Below, piece by piece: positions 23,088-30,448 of a stretch of DNA of 33,810 nt. The position numbers and the translations under genes are program-made. The stretch comes from Flemingiibacterium sp045636145 (lineage in GTDB: Bacteria; Bacillota; Clostridia; Oscillospirales; CAG-272), in contig JAZTWV010000002.1 of assembly GCA_045636145.1 (NCBI GenBank), forward strand, positions 1 to 33,810. Direction: 5' to 3'. The notes under the pieces are model-generated. The model was given only the letters and a program-made list of their open reading frames with translations. It made no database searches and was not told where the DNA came from. Position 1 is the first letter of the stretch. Each line of letters starts with the position of its first letter.

Positions 23088-23858
23088 ATGCCAAGTGTAC
23101 AAGAGCTTTATGAGTTTCTTAGCTCCAAGTTCCCAAAGTCTTATTCCTGCGACTGGGATAACGACGGACTTATGGTGTGCGCAAATCCCAATAGGGAAGT
23201 TGTCAGAGTCCTGTGCACCCTTGATGTTACCGATGCGGCAGTAGATCATGCCATAAGCAATAATTTTGACGTTATTGTTTCTCATCATCCGCTTATTTTT
23301 TCACCGCTTAAATGTGTCAGCGCCACGGATGCCAAATCCAGACGCATAATGAAGCTTATTTCCCACAACATATCGGTTATGTCCTTCCATAGCCGCCTTG
23401 ATGCAGCACCCGGCGGACTTAACGATGTGTTTGCAAAGCTTATGGGACTCTCGGACGTGGAAACCGTTGAGGTTGACGGTGAGAGGGTGTGCAGAATAGG
23501 AACAGTTGCGGCACCCACCACCTGCGCGGAATTTGCGGCTTTTGCCAAGAAGACTCTTGGGGCGGAGCGCGTGCTTTACGCCGAATCCGGTATGCCGGTG
23601 CACCGTGTTGCGGTATGCGGCGGCGACGGAAAGGATTTTGTTAAGGCAGTAAAGGCGGCAGGTGCTGACAGCTACATAACAGGTCAGCTTTCCTATAACA
23701 TTATGGAAGAAGCCTCGGAAATAGGACTGAATATGTTCGAAGCCGGTCATTTCTTTACCGAGGACTTTATTGTGGGATATCTTACACTGCTGATACTCAA
23801 GGAATATACCCAGGTTCAGACCGCATATTTCGGCAGTAATCTTGTTAAGGCAATATAA
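23088..23858 (+). CDS. Nif3-like dinuclear metal centre protein (short form)
   Basis: The 256-residue protein belongs to the Nif3/YqfO (DUF34) family. A conserved two-metal site is formed by H66/H67 (SHHP), H101 and D105 (HSRLDAAPGGLN), and a C-terminal H/E pair in EAGHFFTEDF. GTP cyclohydrolase-like or other hydrolase activity has been proposed; the true role is unsettled. Bacillus YqfO is about 370 residues with a PII-like middle domain, which is absent here. AAGGTGG precedes the ATG. The gene is three bases after trmK and two bases before the Nudix gene. Confidence 0.93.
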   Translation: MPSVQELYEFLSSKFPKSYSCDWDNDGLMVCANPNREVVRVLCTLDVTDAAVDHAISNNFDVIVSHHPLIFSPLKCVSATDAKSRRIMKLISHNISVMSFHSRLDAAPGGLNDVFAKLMGLSDVETVEVDGERVCRIGTVAAPTTCAEFAAFAKKTLGAERVLYAESGMPVHRVAVCGGDGKDFVKAVKAAGADSYITGQLSYNIMEEASEIGLNMFEAGHFFTEDFIVGYLTLLILKEYTQVQTAYFGSNLVKAI

Positions 23859-23860
23859 AT

Positions 23861-24286
23861 ATGAACACTAACATGGTCGGATATAACTGCATCATGGTAT
23901 ATTCTCCGAGTAGGGAGCGCATACTTATGTGCAAACGGGTGAAAGAGCCGTATCTCGGCTTGTACAATCTCGTCGGCGGTCATATAGAGCCGGGCGAGGA
24001 CGGCGAATCTGCGGCATACCGTGAGCTTTTTGAGGAAACGGGAATCAGTAGAGACGATATTACCCTAAAGCATCTTATGGACTTCACGTACTACAACCAA
24101 GGCTGTTATGTTGAGGTCTGGTGCGGACGTCTTATTCACGAGGTTGATGTGATAGACGAAGCAAATCCCCTTTGCTGGCTGGATTTCAACCACGATTTTT
24201 TCAGCATGGACGAATTTGCCGGAGAGGGAAATATCGGTCATATGCTTGAGCAGATAAAGCAATTCGGAGAGGGATTCCTCGACTGA
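23861..24286 (+). CDS. Nudix hydrolase (MutT-like)
   Basis: The 141-residue protein carries a complete Nudix box GHIEPGEDGESAAYRELFEETGI (40-62, exact GX5EX7REUXEEXGU), the magnesium site for splitting nucleoside diphosphate-linked compounds. The preceding MCKRVKEPYLGLYNLVGG is typical of 8-oxo-dGTP-type MutT proteins, but the substrate is unknown. It starts two bases after nif3, with AAGG about ten bases ahead, so it is co-transcribed. Confidence 0.92.
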   Translation: MNTNMVGYNCIMVYSPSRERILMCKRVKEPYLGLYNLVGGHIEPGEDGESAAYRELFEETGISRDDITLKHLMDFTYYNQGCYVEVWCGRLIHEVDVIDEANPLCWLDFNHDFFSMDEFAGEGNIGHMLEQIKQFGEGFLD

Positions 24287-24309
24287 ACAAATAAATAAGG
24301 AGAATTACT

Positions 24310-24654
24310 ATGCCATATATTAACGCTAAGGTGAGCAGTAAGCTTACCACAGAAAAAATGACAGAGCTTAAAGCCGCTCTCGGAATGGCTATCGAAGCCA
24401 TTCCCGGTAAGACCGAAACATATCTTATGGTAGCAATAGAGGACGGACAGAACATTTGGCTTGCAGGCGACAATTCAACCCCCAAGGCATTTTTTGATGT
24501 GCGTATTCTCGGAAAGGCTAAGGGCGAGGACTATTCACGCATGACAGGCGTTATTTGCCGTATATGCAGTGAGCTTTTCGGTATTGCCGCAAAGGATGTA
24601 TATGTGACCTATTCCGAATACTCCGAATGGGGCTGGAACGGCAGTAATTTATAA
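24310..24654 (+). CDS. MIF-like tautomerase
   Basis: The 114-residue protein matches the macrophage migration inhibitory factor family, a trimeric tautomerase acting in vitro on phenylpyruvate or D-dopachrome. The catalytic proline follows the initiator Met (MPYINAKVSS); the ends are also like MIF (WGWNGSNL at the C-terminus). No signal peptide is seen. A bacterial role is not established; a metabolic tautomerase is as likely as a host-directed factor. AAGGAG lies seven bases before the ATG. It sits in the trmK-glnN run. Confidence 0.9.
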   Translation: MPYINAKVSSKLTTEKMTELKAALGMAIEAIPGKTETYLMVAIEDGQNIWLAGDNSTPKAFFDVRILGKAKGEDYSRMTGVICRICSELFGIAAKDVYVTYSEYSEWGWNGSNL

Positions 24655-24671
24655 GGAACTCGTATAGGATT

Positions 24672-25331
24672 ATGATAACAATAGAACAGATAAAAAATAA
24701 CCCTGCCATCCGTACATATATAGAAAAAGAGGATGAGGCACTTATTTCTCTCGGATATACCGAGCACAGCTTTGCCCACGTGGGGAAGGTGTCAAATACC
24801 GCAGGTAAGATTCTCCGCTCCCTTGGATATTCGGAGCGCGAGGCGGAGCTTGCGGAGATTGCCGGATATCTTCATGACATAGGCAATATCGTAAACAGGG
24901 TTGAGCACGCCCAAAGCGGTGCTATCATGGCGTTCAGACTCCTTGATAATATGGGTGCTGATCCTGCGGATATTGCGGTTATAATAAATGCTATCGGCAA
25001 TCACGACGAATCAACGGCAGTTGCCGGAAACGCGGTTTCCGCGGCACTGATACTTGCGGATAAGACAGACGTGCGTGAATCGCGGGTGCGAAATCTCCGC
25101 CAGGCGGAATTTGATATACACGACCGCGTGAATTATTCCGTTAAACGTGCCGATCTTGATATATGCCCCGATGCGGGCGAAATAAGGCTGTCGTTAACCA
25201 TTGACACAAGCTTCTGCTCGGTTATGGAGTATTTTGAAATATTTCTTGGCAGAATGAAGCTTTGCTGCAGTGCCGCAGAGAAGCTTAATATGCGCTTCAG
25301 ACTTAGCGTAAACGATCAGATACTTCTGTAA
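24672..25331 (+). CDS. HD-domain phosphohydrolase
   Basis: The 219-residue protein has an HD metal site: H36 (HSFAHVGKV), H68-D69 (AGYLHDIGNI) and a later D in LILADKTDVRESRVR. EHAQSGAIMA (H79) and GNHDESTA fit the family. Such proteins hydrolyse phosphate esters or nucleotides; the substrate is unknown. The C-terminal 60 residues have no motif I recognise. AAGGAA lies upstream. It is 17 bases after the MIF-like gene and 33 before glnN, so it is probably co-transcribed. Confidence 0.88.
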   Translation: MITIEQIKNNPAIRTYIEKEDEALISLGYTEHSFAHVGKVSNTAGKILRSLGYSEREAELAEIAGYLHDIGNIVNRVEHAQSGAIMAFRLLDNMGADPADIAVIINAIGNHDESTAVAGNAVSAALILADKTDVRESRVRNLRQAEFDIHDRVNYSVKRADLDICPDAGEIRLSLTIDTSFCSVMEYFEIFLGRMKLCCSAAEKLNMRFRLSVNDQILL

Positions 25332-25364
25332 TTTGCCATTCCACAAAAAGGAGATAAAACAACA

Positions 25365-27458
25365 ATGAGCAACATCAAGGAAATTTTCGCAAGCATGGTA
25401 TTCAACGACGCAGTAATGCGCGAAAAGCTTCCGAAGGACACGTACAAATCTCTTATAAAGACCATAGAGGACGGTAAAGAGCTTGATATTACCGTGGCAA
25501 ACGTTGTGGCTAACGCCATGAAGGACTGGGCTATAGAGAAAGGCGCTACCCACTATACACATTGGTTTCAGCCAATGACAGGCATTACCGCCGAGAAGCA
25601 CGACAGCTTCATAACACCTGTAGGCAGTAATGACGTAATAATGGAGTTTTCCGGAAAAGAGCTTATTAAGGGGGAGCCGGATGCTTCCTCGTTCCCCTCT
25701 GGCGGACTTCGTGCAACCTTTGAGGCGCGCGGTTACACAGCGTGGGACCCGACCTCTTTTGCGTTTATTAAAGACAATACACTTTGCATACCTACTGCGT
25801 TCTGCTCGTACGGCGGAGAGGCTCTTGACAAAAAGACACCGCTTCTCAGGTCCATGAGAGCTGTCAGCGAACAGGCTGTGCGTGTGCTGAGACTGTTCGG
25901 CAGTAAGACCTCTCAGGTCGTAAGCACTGTGGGCGCGGAACAGGAGTATTTTATAATCGACAAAAAGCTTTTTGACAAGCGCAAGGACCTTATTATCACC
26001 GGACGCACTCTGTTCGGCGCAAAGCCGCCTAAGGGTCAGGAAATGGACGACCATTATTTCGGCTCTATCAAGCCGAGAGTAAAGGCGTTTATGGCTGAGC
26101 TTGACGAGGAGCTTTGGAAGCTCGGTATACTTGCAAAAACCGAGCACAATGAGGCGGCACCTGCACAGCATGAGCTTGCGCCCATATACGGATCAACCAA
26201 CCTTGCCACCGACCACAATCAGCTTACCATGGAGACCATGAAAAACGTGGCGGCACGCCACGGACTTGTGTGTCTGCTCCATGAGAAGCCTTTTGAGGGC
26301 GTAAACGGAAGCGGCAAGCACAACAATTGGTCCATTGCCACAAATGAGGGCGTAAATCTGCTTGAACCGGGCGAAACTCCTGCGGAAAATGCACAGTTCT
26401 TACTGTTCCTTTGCGCAGTTATTGCGGCTGTGGACGATTTTCAGGATCTTCTCAGAATTTCCGTGGCAAGTGCCGGAAATGACCATCGTCTCGGTGCAAA
26501 CGAAGCTCCCCCTGCCATTATGTCCATGTTCCTTGGCGACGAGCTGACAGCAATACTCGATTCAATAGAGCAGGGCACATCATACGATCCTCACACTGAG
26601 TCCGTTATGGAGATTGGTGCTGACGTACTGCCCAAATTTGCGAAAGATACCACTGACAGAAACCGTACATCCCCGTTTGCTTTTACGGGAAACAAGTTCG
26701 AGTTCAGAAGCGTTGGCTCTGCACATTCGATTTCAGGTCCTAACCTTACACTTAACACCATAGTTGCAGAGGAGCTTTCCCGAATAGCGGACAAGCTTGA
26801 AGCGGCAGTGGATTCCGGAGAGGACTTCAACAAAGCTGTAGGTAAGCTCATAAGAGAAATTTATAAACAGCATAAGCGCATTATATTCAACGGAAACAAC
26901 TATTCCGTTGAATGGGTAGAGGAAGCAAAGCACCGCGGTCTTCTCAATCTGCGCACGACGCCCGACGCACTTCCTTACTTTGTATCCGAAAAGAACATCG
27001 CCATGTATACAAAGCACAAGGTGTTCACCGAGATGGAAATGCACTCCAGAGACGAGATACATATGGAGAGCTACTGCAAGGTTATGAACATCGAAGCACT
27101 GACTATGCTTGATATGGCGAAAAAGCAGGTAGTTCCGGCGGTTATGAAGTACATACGCGCGCTGTCCGAGACTGCTGTTGCGGCAAAATCAATCGGCATT
27201 CCTGCTGACGTGGAATGTGAGCTTGCGGCAAAGCTTTCCTCGCTTGCAGGCGAGCTTCACGACGGTATTGGGGCTTTGGAATTTGCTGTAGGCGAAAGTC
27301 ACAAGTATACCGACAGCTATGATCTTATGTTCTTTATCCGAGACGAGATCATTCCGACTATGAACAGCGTGCGTGCGGCAGCCGATGAGCTTGAGACCAT
27401 GGTTGGGGAAGAATATTGGCCTTTCCCAACATATGATGCACTGCTCTTCAATATTTAA
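25365..27458 (+). CDS. glnN: Glutamine synthetase type III
   Basis: GSIII makes glutamine from glutamate, ammonia and ATP as a dodecamer. The 697-residue length, about 1.5 times that of GSI, and motifs HWFQPMTGITAEKHDSF, SGGLRATFEARGYTAWDP, VGAEQEYFI and NGSGKHNNWSI mark type III. The region RLGANEAPPAI provides active-site residues. AAAAGGAG precedes the ATG. No riboswitch, T-box or separate promoter is visible in the 33-base gap upstream, so expression probably depends on the long operon. The HAD-UPF0340 gene follows after 21 bases. Confidence 0.97.
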   Translation: MSNIKEIFASMVFNDAVMREKLPKDTYKSLIKTIEDGKELDITVANVVANAMKDWAIEKGATHYTHWFQPMTGITAEKHDSFITPVGSNDVIMEFSGKELIKGEPDASSFPSGGLRATFEARGYTAWDPTSFAFIKDNTLCIPTAFCSYGGEALDKKTPLLRSMRAVSEQAVRVLRLFGSKTSQVVSTVGAEQEYFIIDKKLFDKRKDLIITGRTLFGAKPPKGQEMDDHYFGSIKPRVKAFMAELDEELWKLGILAKTEHNEAAPAQHELAPIYGSTNLATDHNQLTMETMKNVAARHGLVCLLHEKPFEGVNGSGKHNNWSIATNEGVNLLEPGETPAENAQFLLFLCAVIAAVDDFQDLLRISVASAGNDHRLGANEAPPAIMSMFLGDELTAILDSIEQGTSYDPHTESVMEIGADVLPKFAKDTTDRNRTSPFAFTGNKFEFRSVGSAHSISGPNLTLNTIVAEELSRIADKLEAAVDSGEDFNKAVGKLIREIYKQHKRIIFNGNNYSVEWVEEAKHRGLLNLRTTPDALPYFVSEKNIAMYTKHKVFTEMEMHSRDEIHMESYCKVMNIEALTMLDMAKKQVVPAVMKYIRALSETAVAAKSIGIPADVECELAAKLSSLAGELHDGIGALEFAVGESHKYTDSYDLMFFIRDEIIPTMNSVRAAADELETMVGEEYWPFPTYDALLFNI

Positions 27459-27479
27459 AATGCGATAAGGAGCATTATC

Positions 27480-28682
27480 TTGAAATACACTTCTTTTATA
27501 TGGGATTTCGACGGTACGCTGTTTGACAGCTATCCTCACACTATAGCGGCGTTTGAAGCTGTTATGAGTCGTGATAAGATGGAATTTTCACATGACGATC
27601 TTTGCCGTGCGCTTTATATAAGCTATGGCGAATGCAGACGTCAGTTTGAAATTTCCGACGAACAGTATAACGAAATTCTGGCGCTGGAATCCGATTTTGC
27701 CCACCGTCCGGCAGTTACCCCTTTTGCCGGTACTGCGGCAGTGCTTCGCGCTGTGGTTGAATCGGGTGGAAAGAATTATCTTTACACTCACAGAAACCGC
27801 CTTGCGTGGACTTACCTCAGACTCTTCGGACTTGACAAGTATTTTTCCGGCGGAATTGACGGCACTATGGGCTTCCCCTTTAAGCCTGCGCCCGATGCCA
27901 TGAAGCATATTTTGAGTATTAACTCTATCGACCCCGAAGCGGCGGTAATGATCGGCGACCGCGAGATAGACGTGCTTGCAGGAGTAAATGCGGGAGTTGA
28001 CGGATGCCTTTTTAAGTCTCACCCCATTGAGGGCGACAACACCTGTGCCGCATACACTGTTTTCTCCATGAATGAGCTTGCGGCGGCTCTTGATATACCG
28101 CTTGGTGACGGTGACATACTCACAGAAGAAGCGGCGGATATGATCCGAAAAGAGGCTTTGGCGACGGCTCTTGAGCTTTGCGAGGCGGCAAAGCTTTCGG
28201 AGGGCTCACTTGTGGTGGTTGGATGCTCTTCAAGCGAGATTACAGGTGAGCGGATCGGCTCATCTTCTTCACCGGAAGCCGCAAAAGCGGTGTTCGACGG
28301 ACTGCGAGACGTGTTTTACCCTCGCGGAATACACATGGCGGCACAGTGCTGTGAGCATCTTAACCGCGCACTTATCGTTGATAGAAAGCTTGCCGAGACT
28401 CGGGGCTTTGAGATAATGAATGTTGTCCCCATGCCCAAAGCCGGCGGTGCGTTTGCATGGACTATGTGGAAGGAACTTGACTGCCCGGCGGCGGTGTGTG
28501 AGATCAAAGCGGACGCAGGTCTTGACATCGGCGGCACGCTTATCGGTATGCACCTTAAACGTGTGGCAGTGCCGCTCAGACTCTCGCAAAAAGCCATAGG
28601 TCACGCATCTCTTTCGGCGGCGCGTGTACGTCCCCCGTTCACAGGTGGCGAGCGTGCGGTTTACGACGGGACGCTGATGTAA
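27480..28682 (+). CDS. Fusion of HAD phosphatase and UPF0340 (YwlG-like) domains
   Basis: This single 400-residue frame joins two families. Residues 1-210 are a HAD-IA hydrolase: DFDGT (9-13), T103 in LYTHRNR, K135 in FPFKPAPD, and D160/D164 in MIGDREIDVLAG, all present, so phosphatase activity is expected. Residues about 218-400 match UPF0340/DUF436 (Bacillus YwlG): VVVGCSSSEITGERIG, HMAAQCCEHLNRALIV, PKAGGAFAWTMW and GMHLKRVAVPLR; this domain has no known function. The join has no stop or frame change. The start is TTG at 27480 with AAGGAG seven bases ahead. It follows glnN by 21 bases and appears to end the operon. Confidence 0.88.
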   Translation: MKYTSFIWDFDGTLFDSYPHTIAAFEAVMSRDKMEFSHDDLCRALYISYGECRRQFEISDEQYNEILALESDFAHRPAVTPFAGTAAVLRAVVESGGKNYLYTHRNRLAWTYLRLFGLDKYFSGGIDGTMGFPFKPAPDAMKHILSINSIDPEAAVMIGDREIDVLAGVNAGVDGCLFKSHPIEGDNTCAAYTVFSMNELAAALDIPLGDGDILTEEAADMIRKEALATALELCEAAKLSEGSLVVVGCSSSEITGERIGSSSSPEAAKAVFDGLRDVFYPRGIHMAAQCCEHLNRALIVDRKLAETRGFEIMNVVPMPKAGGAFAWTMWKELDCPAAVCEIKADAGLDIGGTLIGMHLKRVAVPLRLSQKAIGHASLSAARVRPPFTGGERAVYDGTLM

Positions 28683-28763
28683 ATAAAATGTCTCAATTGA
28701 TATTGTGTTCCCAATCCAAGGAAACTTGTTCGATAAATAGGAATTTGACGGAGAAAGAAGAAT

Positions 28764-28955
28764 ATGAGAGATAAAATTTTTAAAATACTACTCGTTATAT
28801 TTATTATAGTCCATGCAGCACATCCGATTGTGGAAGCTGCTATATGGGGGTATGCTATACCGGAGTTGCTGTCGGATATATATAATAATGGCGTGATTGT
28901 GATTTTGAGTGCAGCAATACTTCGTTTATATAAATCCAAAGATGAGGACAAGTAA
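28764..28955 (+). CDS. Small predicted membrane protein, unknown
   Basis: The 63-residue product has two hydrophobic stretches (about 5-27 and 37-56) and a charged C-terminal tail KSKDEDK, so it is likely a two-pass membrane protein. I do not recognise the family. It lies in a short AT-rich stretch between the operon end and the terminator at 29023. GGAG is 10 bases before the ATG. Codon use differs from its neighbours, so it may be acquired or not a true gene. Confidence 0.5.
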   Translation: MRDKIFKILLVIFIIVHAAHPIVEAAIWGYAIPELLSDIYNNGVIVILSAAILRLYKSKDEDK

Positions 28956-29022
28956 ATTCCAACCTACTGTTCGGTTTTTAATTGTAGTCTATGGGAACAC
29001 AAAATGTAATTGGTAAAAAAAT

Positions 29023-29058
29023 AAGGAGCTTTCACCGAAACATCGGTGAAAGCTCCTT
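29023..29058. terminator. Strong bidirectional terminator
   Basis: A perfect 16-base stem (29023-29038 with 29043-29058) has an AACA loop. TTTTCTT follows on the plus strand and TATTTTTTT on the minus strand, so it ends both the operon from the left and the lyase gene from the right. Confidence 0.9.
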
Positions 29059-29061
29059 TTC

Positions 29062-30309
29062 TTACATTGATTCAATAATCTTTTCTGCGGCGGCGAGTAT
29101 GCCAATCTTGCCGCTTTCGTATGTCAGACCGCCCTGCATGAACGCGGTGTACGGGGGACGCATAGGTCCGTCGGCTGACAGCTCGATGGATGATCCCTGC
29201 GTAAACGCGCCTGCCGCCATTATGACCTGATCCGTATATCCCGGCATATCCCACGGCTCGGGACTCACATAAGAATCAATGGGAGAGCCGCTTTGGATGC
29301 CCTGACAGAACGCGATAAGCTTTTCCGGCGCCCCCATGTGTACCGCCTGAATAATATCCGCGCGGCGTTCGTTCCAATGGGGATTTACGTCAAATCCCAA
29401 CGCCTCGAATATGTAAGCGGCAAAGTGAGCGGTTTTTATTGCCTGCGCGGTGATGTGGGGGGCGAAGAAGAATCCCTTGAAAAGATTCTTGTTGTTGCCA
29501 AGGGTAGCACCGCATTCAAGACCCACACCAACAGTGGTGAGACGGTAGCTTGCAAGCTCCACTGCTTTGGCTGTTCCTGCAATATATCCGCCCGATTCAG
29601 CGATTCCGCCGCCGGGATTTTTGATAAGTGAGCCCATGATAAGGTCAGCACCAACCGCGGTAGGCTCTCTCGTTTCGGTGAACTCGCCGTAGCAGTTGTC
29701 AACCACCACGTACGCATTTGAACGCGCTTTAACAAACTTAGCCGCCTCGCCTATCTGGTCTGTTGTAAGCGTGGGACGGTTCATGTAACCCTTTGAGCGT
29801 TGGAGAAATACCACCTTGACACGCTCGCCGCCCTCTTTAAGCTGCTCTTCTATCGCCGCATAGTCGATGCCGCCGTCTTTAAGGTCCACCTGACGGTATT
29901 CTACACCGAAATCGGCAAGTGAGCCGTTTCCGGGCGTTCCGGCGATGCCTATAACTTCCTCTAAGGTGTCGTATGGCTTTCCGGTTATTGAAAGCATGAT
30001 GTCATTCGGACGAAGAAGTCCGTACAGCGCTATTGCGATAGCCTGCGTGCCGTTTACGATGCTGTGACGCACAAATGCCGCTTCCGCGCCGAACACCTCG
30101 GCGTATATGCGGTCAAGTGTGTCGCGTCCCTTGTCATCGTAGCCGTAGCCGCTTGTGCCTGCAAAGCAGGAATCGTCCACGCGGTGATTTTTGAAAGCGT
30201 CCATGACGCGCTTGGTGTTTTCAAAGGATATTCTGTCAATATCCGCGAAAATATCGGCAAGCTCACGCTCGGCTTTGGCTGTAAGCTCGCGAAGATCTAT
30301 ACGTCCCAT
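29062..30309 (-). CDS. PLP-dependent methionine gamma-lyase-like (aluminium resistance) protein
   Basis: The roughly 415-residue protein belongs to the Met_gamma_lyase/aluminium-resistance family of fold-type I PLP enzymes. SFENTKRVMDAFKNHRV, GTSGYGYDDKGRDTLDRIY, VVDNCYGEF and the lysine segment GSLIKNPGGGIA are characteristic. The reaction in cells is not established; amino-acid lyase or cysteine/methionine catabolism is assumed from the family. The reading frame is open to a GTG at 30408. MGRIDLRELTAKAERE (30309) looks like the natural N-terminus, with ATG 30321 as an alternative. No clean ribosome binding site adjoins either; AGGAAA lies upstream beyond a hairpin (30323-30341). It follows murD on the same strand. 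Confidence 0.88.
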   Translation of the reverse strand: MGRIDLRELTAKAERELADIFADIDRISFENTKRVMDAFKNHRVDDSCFAGTSGYGYDDKGRDTLDRIYAEVFGAEAAFVRHSIVNGTQAIAIALYGLLRPNDIMLSITGKPYDTLEEVIGIAGTPGNGSLADFGVEYRQVDLKDGGIDYAAIEEQLKEGGERVKVVFLQRSKGYMNRPTLTTDQIGEAAKFVKARSNAYVVVDNCYGEFTETREPTAVGADLIMGSLIKNPGGGIAESGGYIAGTAKAVELASYRLTTVGVGLECGATLGNNKNLFKGFFFAPHITAQAIKTAHFAAYIFEALGFDVNPHWNERRADIIQAVHMGAPEKLIAFCQGIQSGSPIDSYVSPEPWDMPGYTDQVIMAAGAFTQGSSIELSADGPMRPPYTAFMQGGLTYESGKIGILAAAEKIIESM

Positions 30310-30322
30310 ATTTATGATCATG

Positions 30323-30341
30323 ACTTTCGCGTAGCGAAAGT
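30323..30341. repeat. Perfect palindrome just upstream of the lyase start
   Basis: ACTTTCGC (30323-30330) and GCGAAAGT (30334-30341) form an 8-base perfect inverted repeat with a GTA loop. In the lyase transcript it lies between AGGAAA (30341-30346) and the candidate ATG at 30321. Confidence 0.7.
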
Positions 30342-30416
30342 TTCCTTTCTGTGGAGTTTGGGGCTGGTTTGCGAAGCAAAACATTGCCGGGACGGCGATG
30401 TAAGCCACAAAACACG

Positions 30417-30440
30417 GTCTGAAAAATTTATTTTTCAGAC
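30417..30440. repeat. Perfect palindrome after murD
   Basis: GTCTGAAAAAT and ATTTTTCAGAC form an 11-base inverted repeat with a two-base centre, nine bases after the murD stop. It could be an AT-rich terminator-like hairpin or a protein-binding site. A weaker TTTGC-GAA-GCAAA hairpin lies at 30368-30380. Confidence 0.65.
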
Positions 30441-30448
30441 TTTCTCCC

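Noticed and set aside
25194..26171. 325-codon frame antisense to the HD gene and glnN
   Set aside because: It spans two genes and their gap on the other strand, with a Cys/His/Arg-rich nonsense composition typical of antisense frames.
30323..30440. Repeated palindromes as a CRISPR array
   Set aside because: The palindromes differ from each other and are unevenly spaced; there is no repeated unit with unique spacers and no cas gene.
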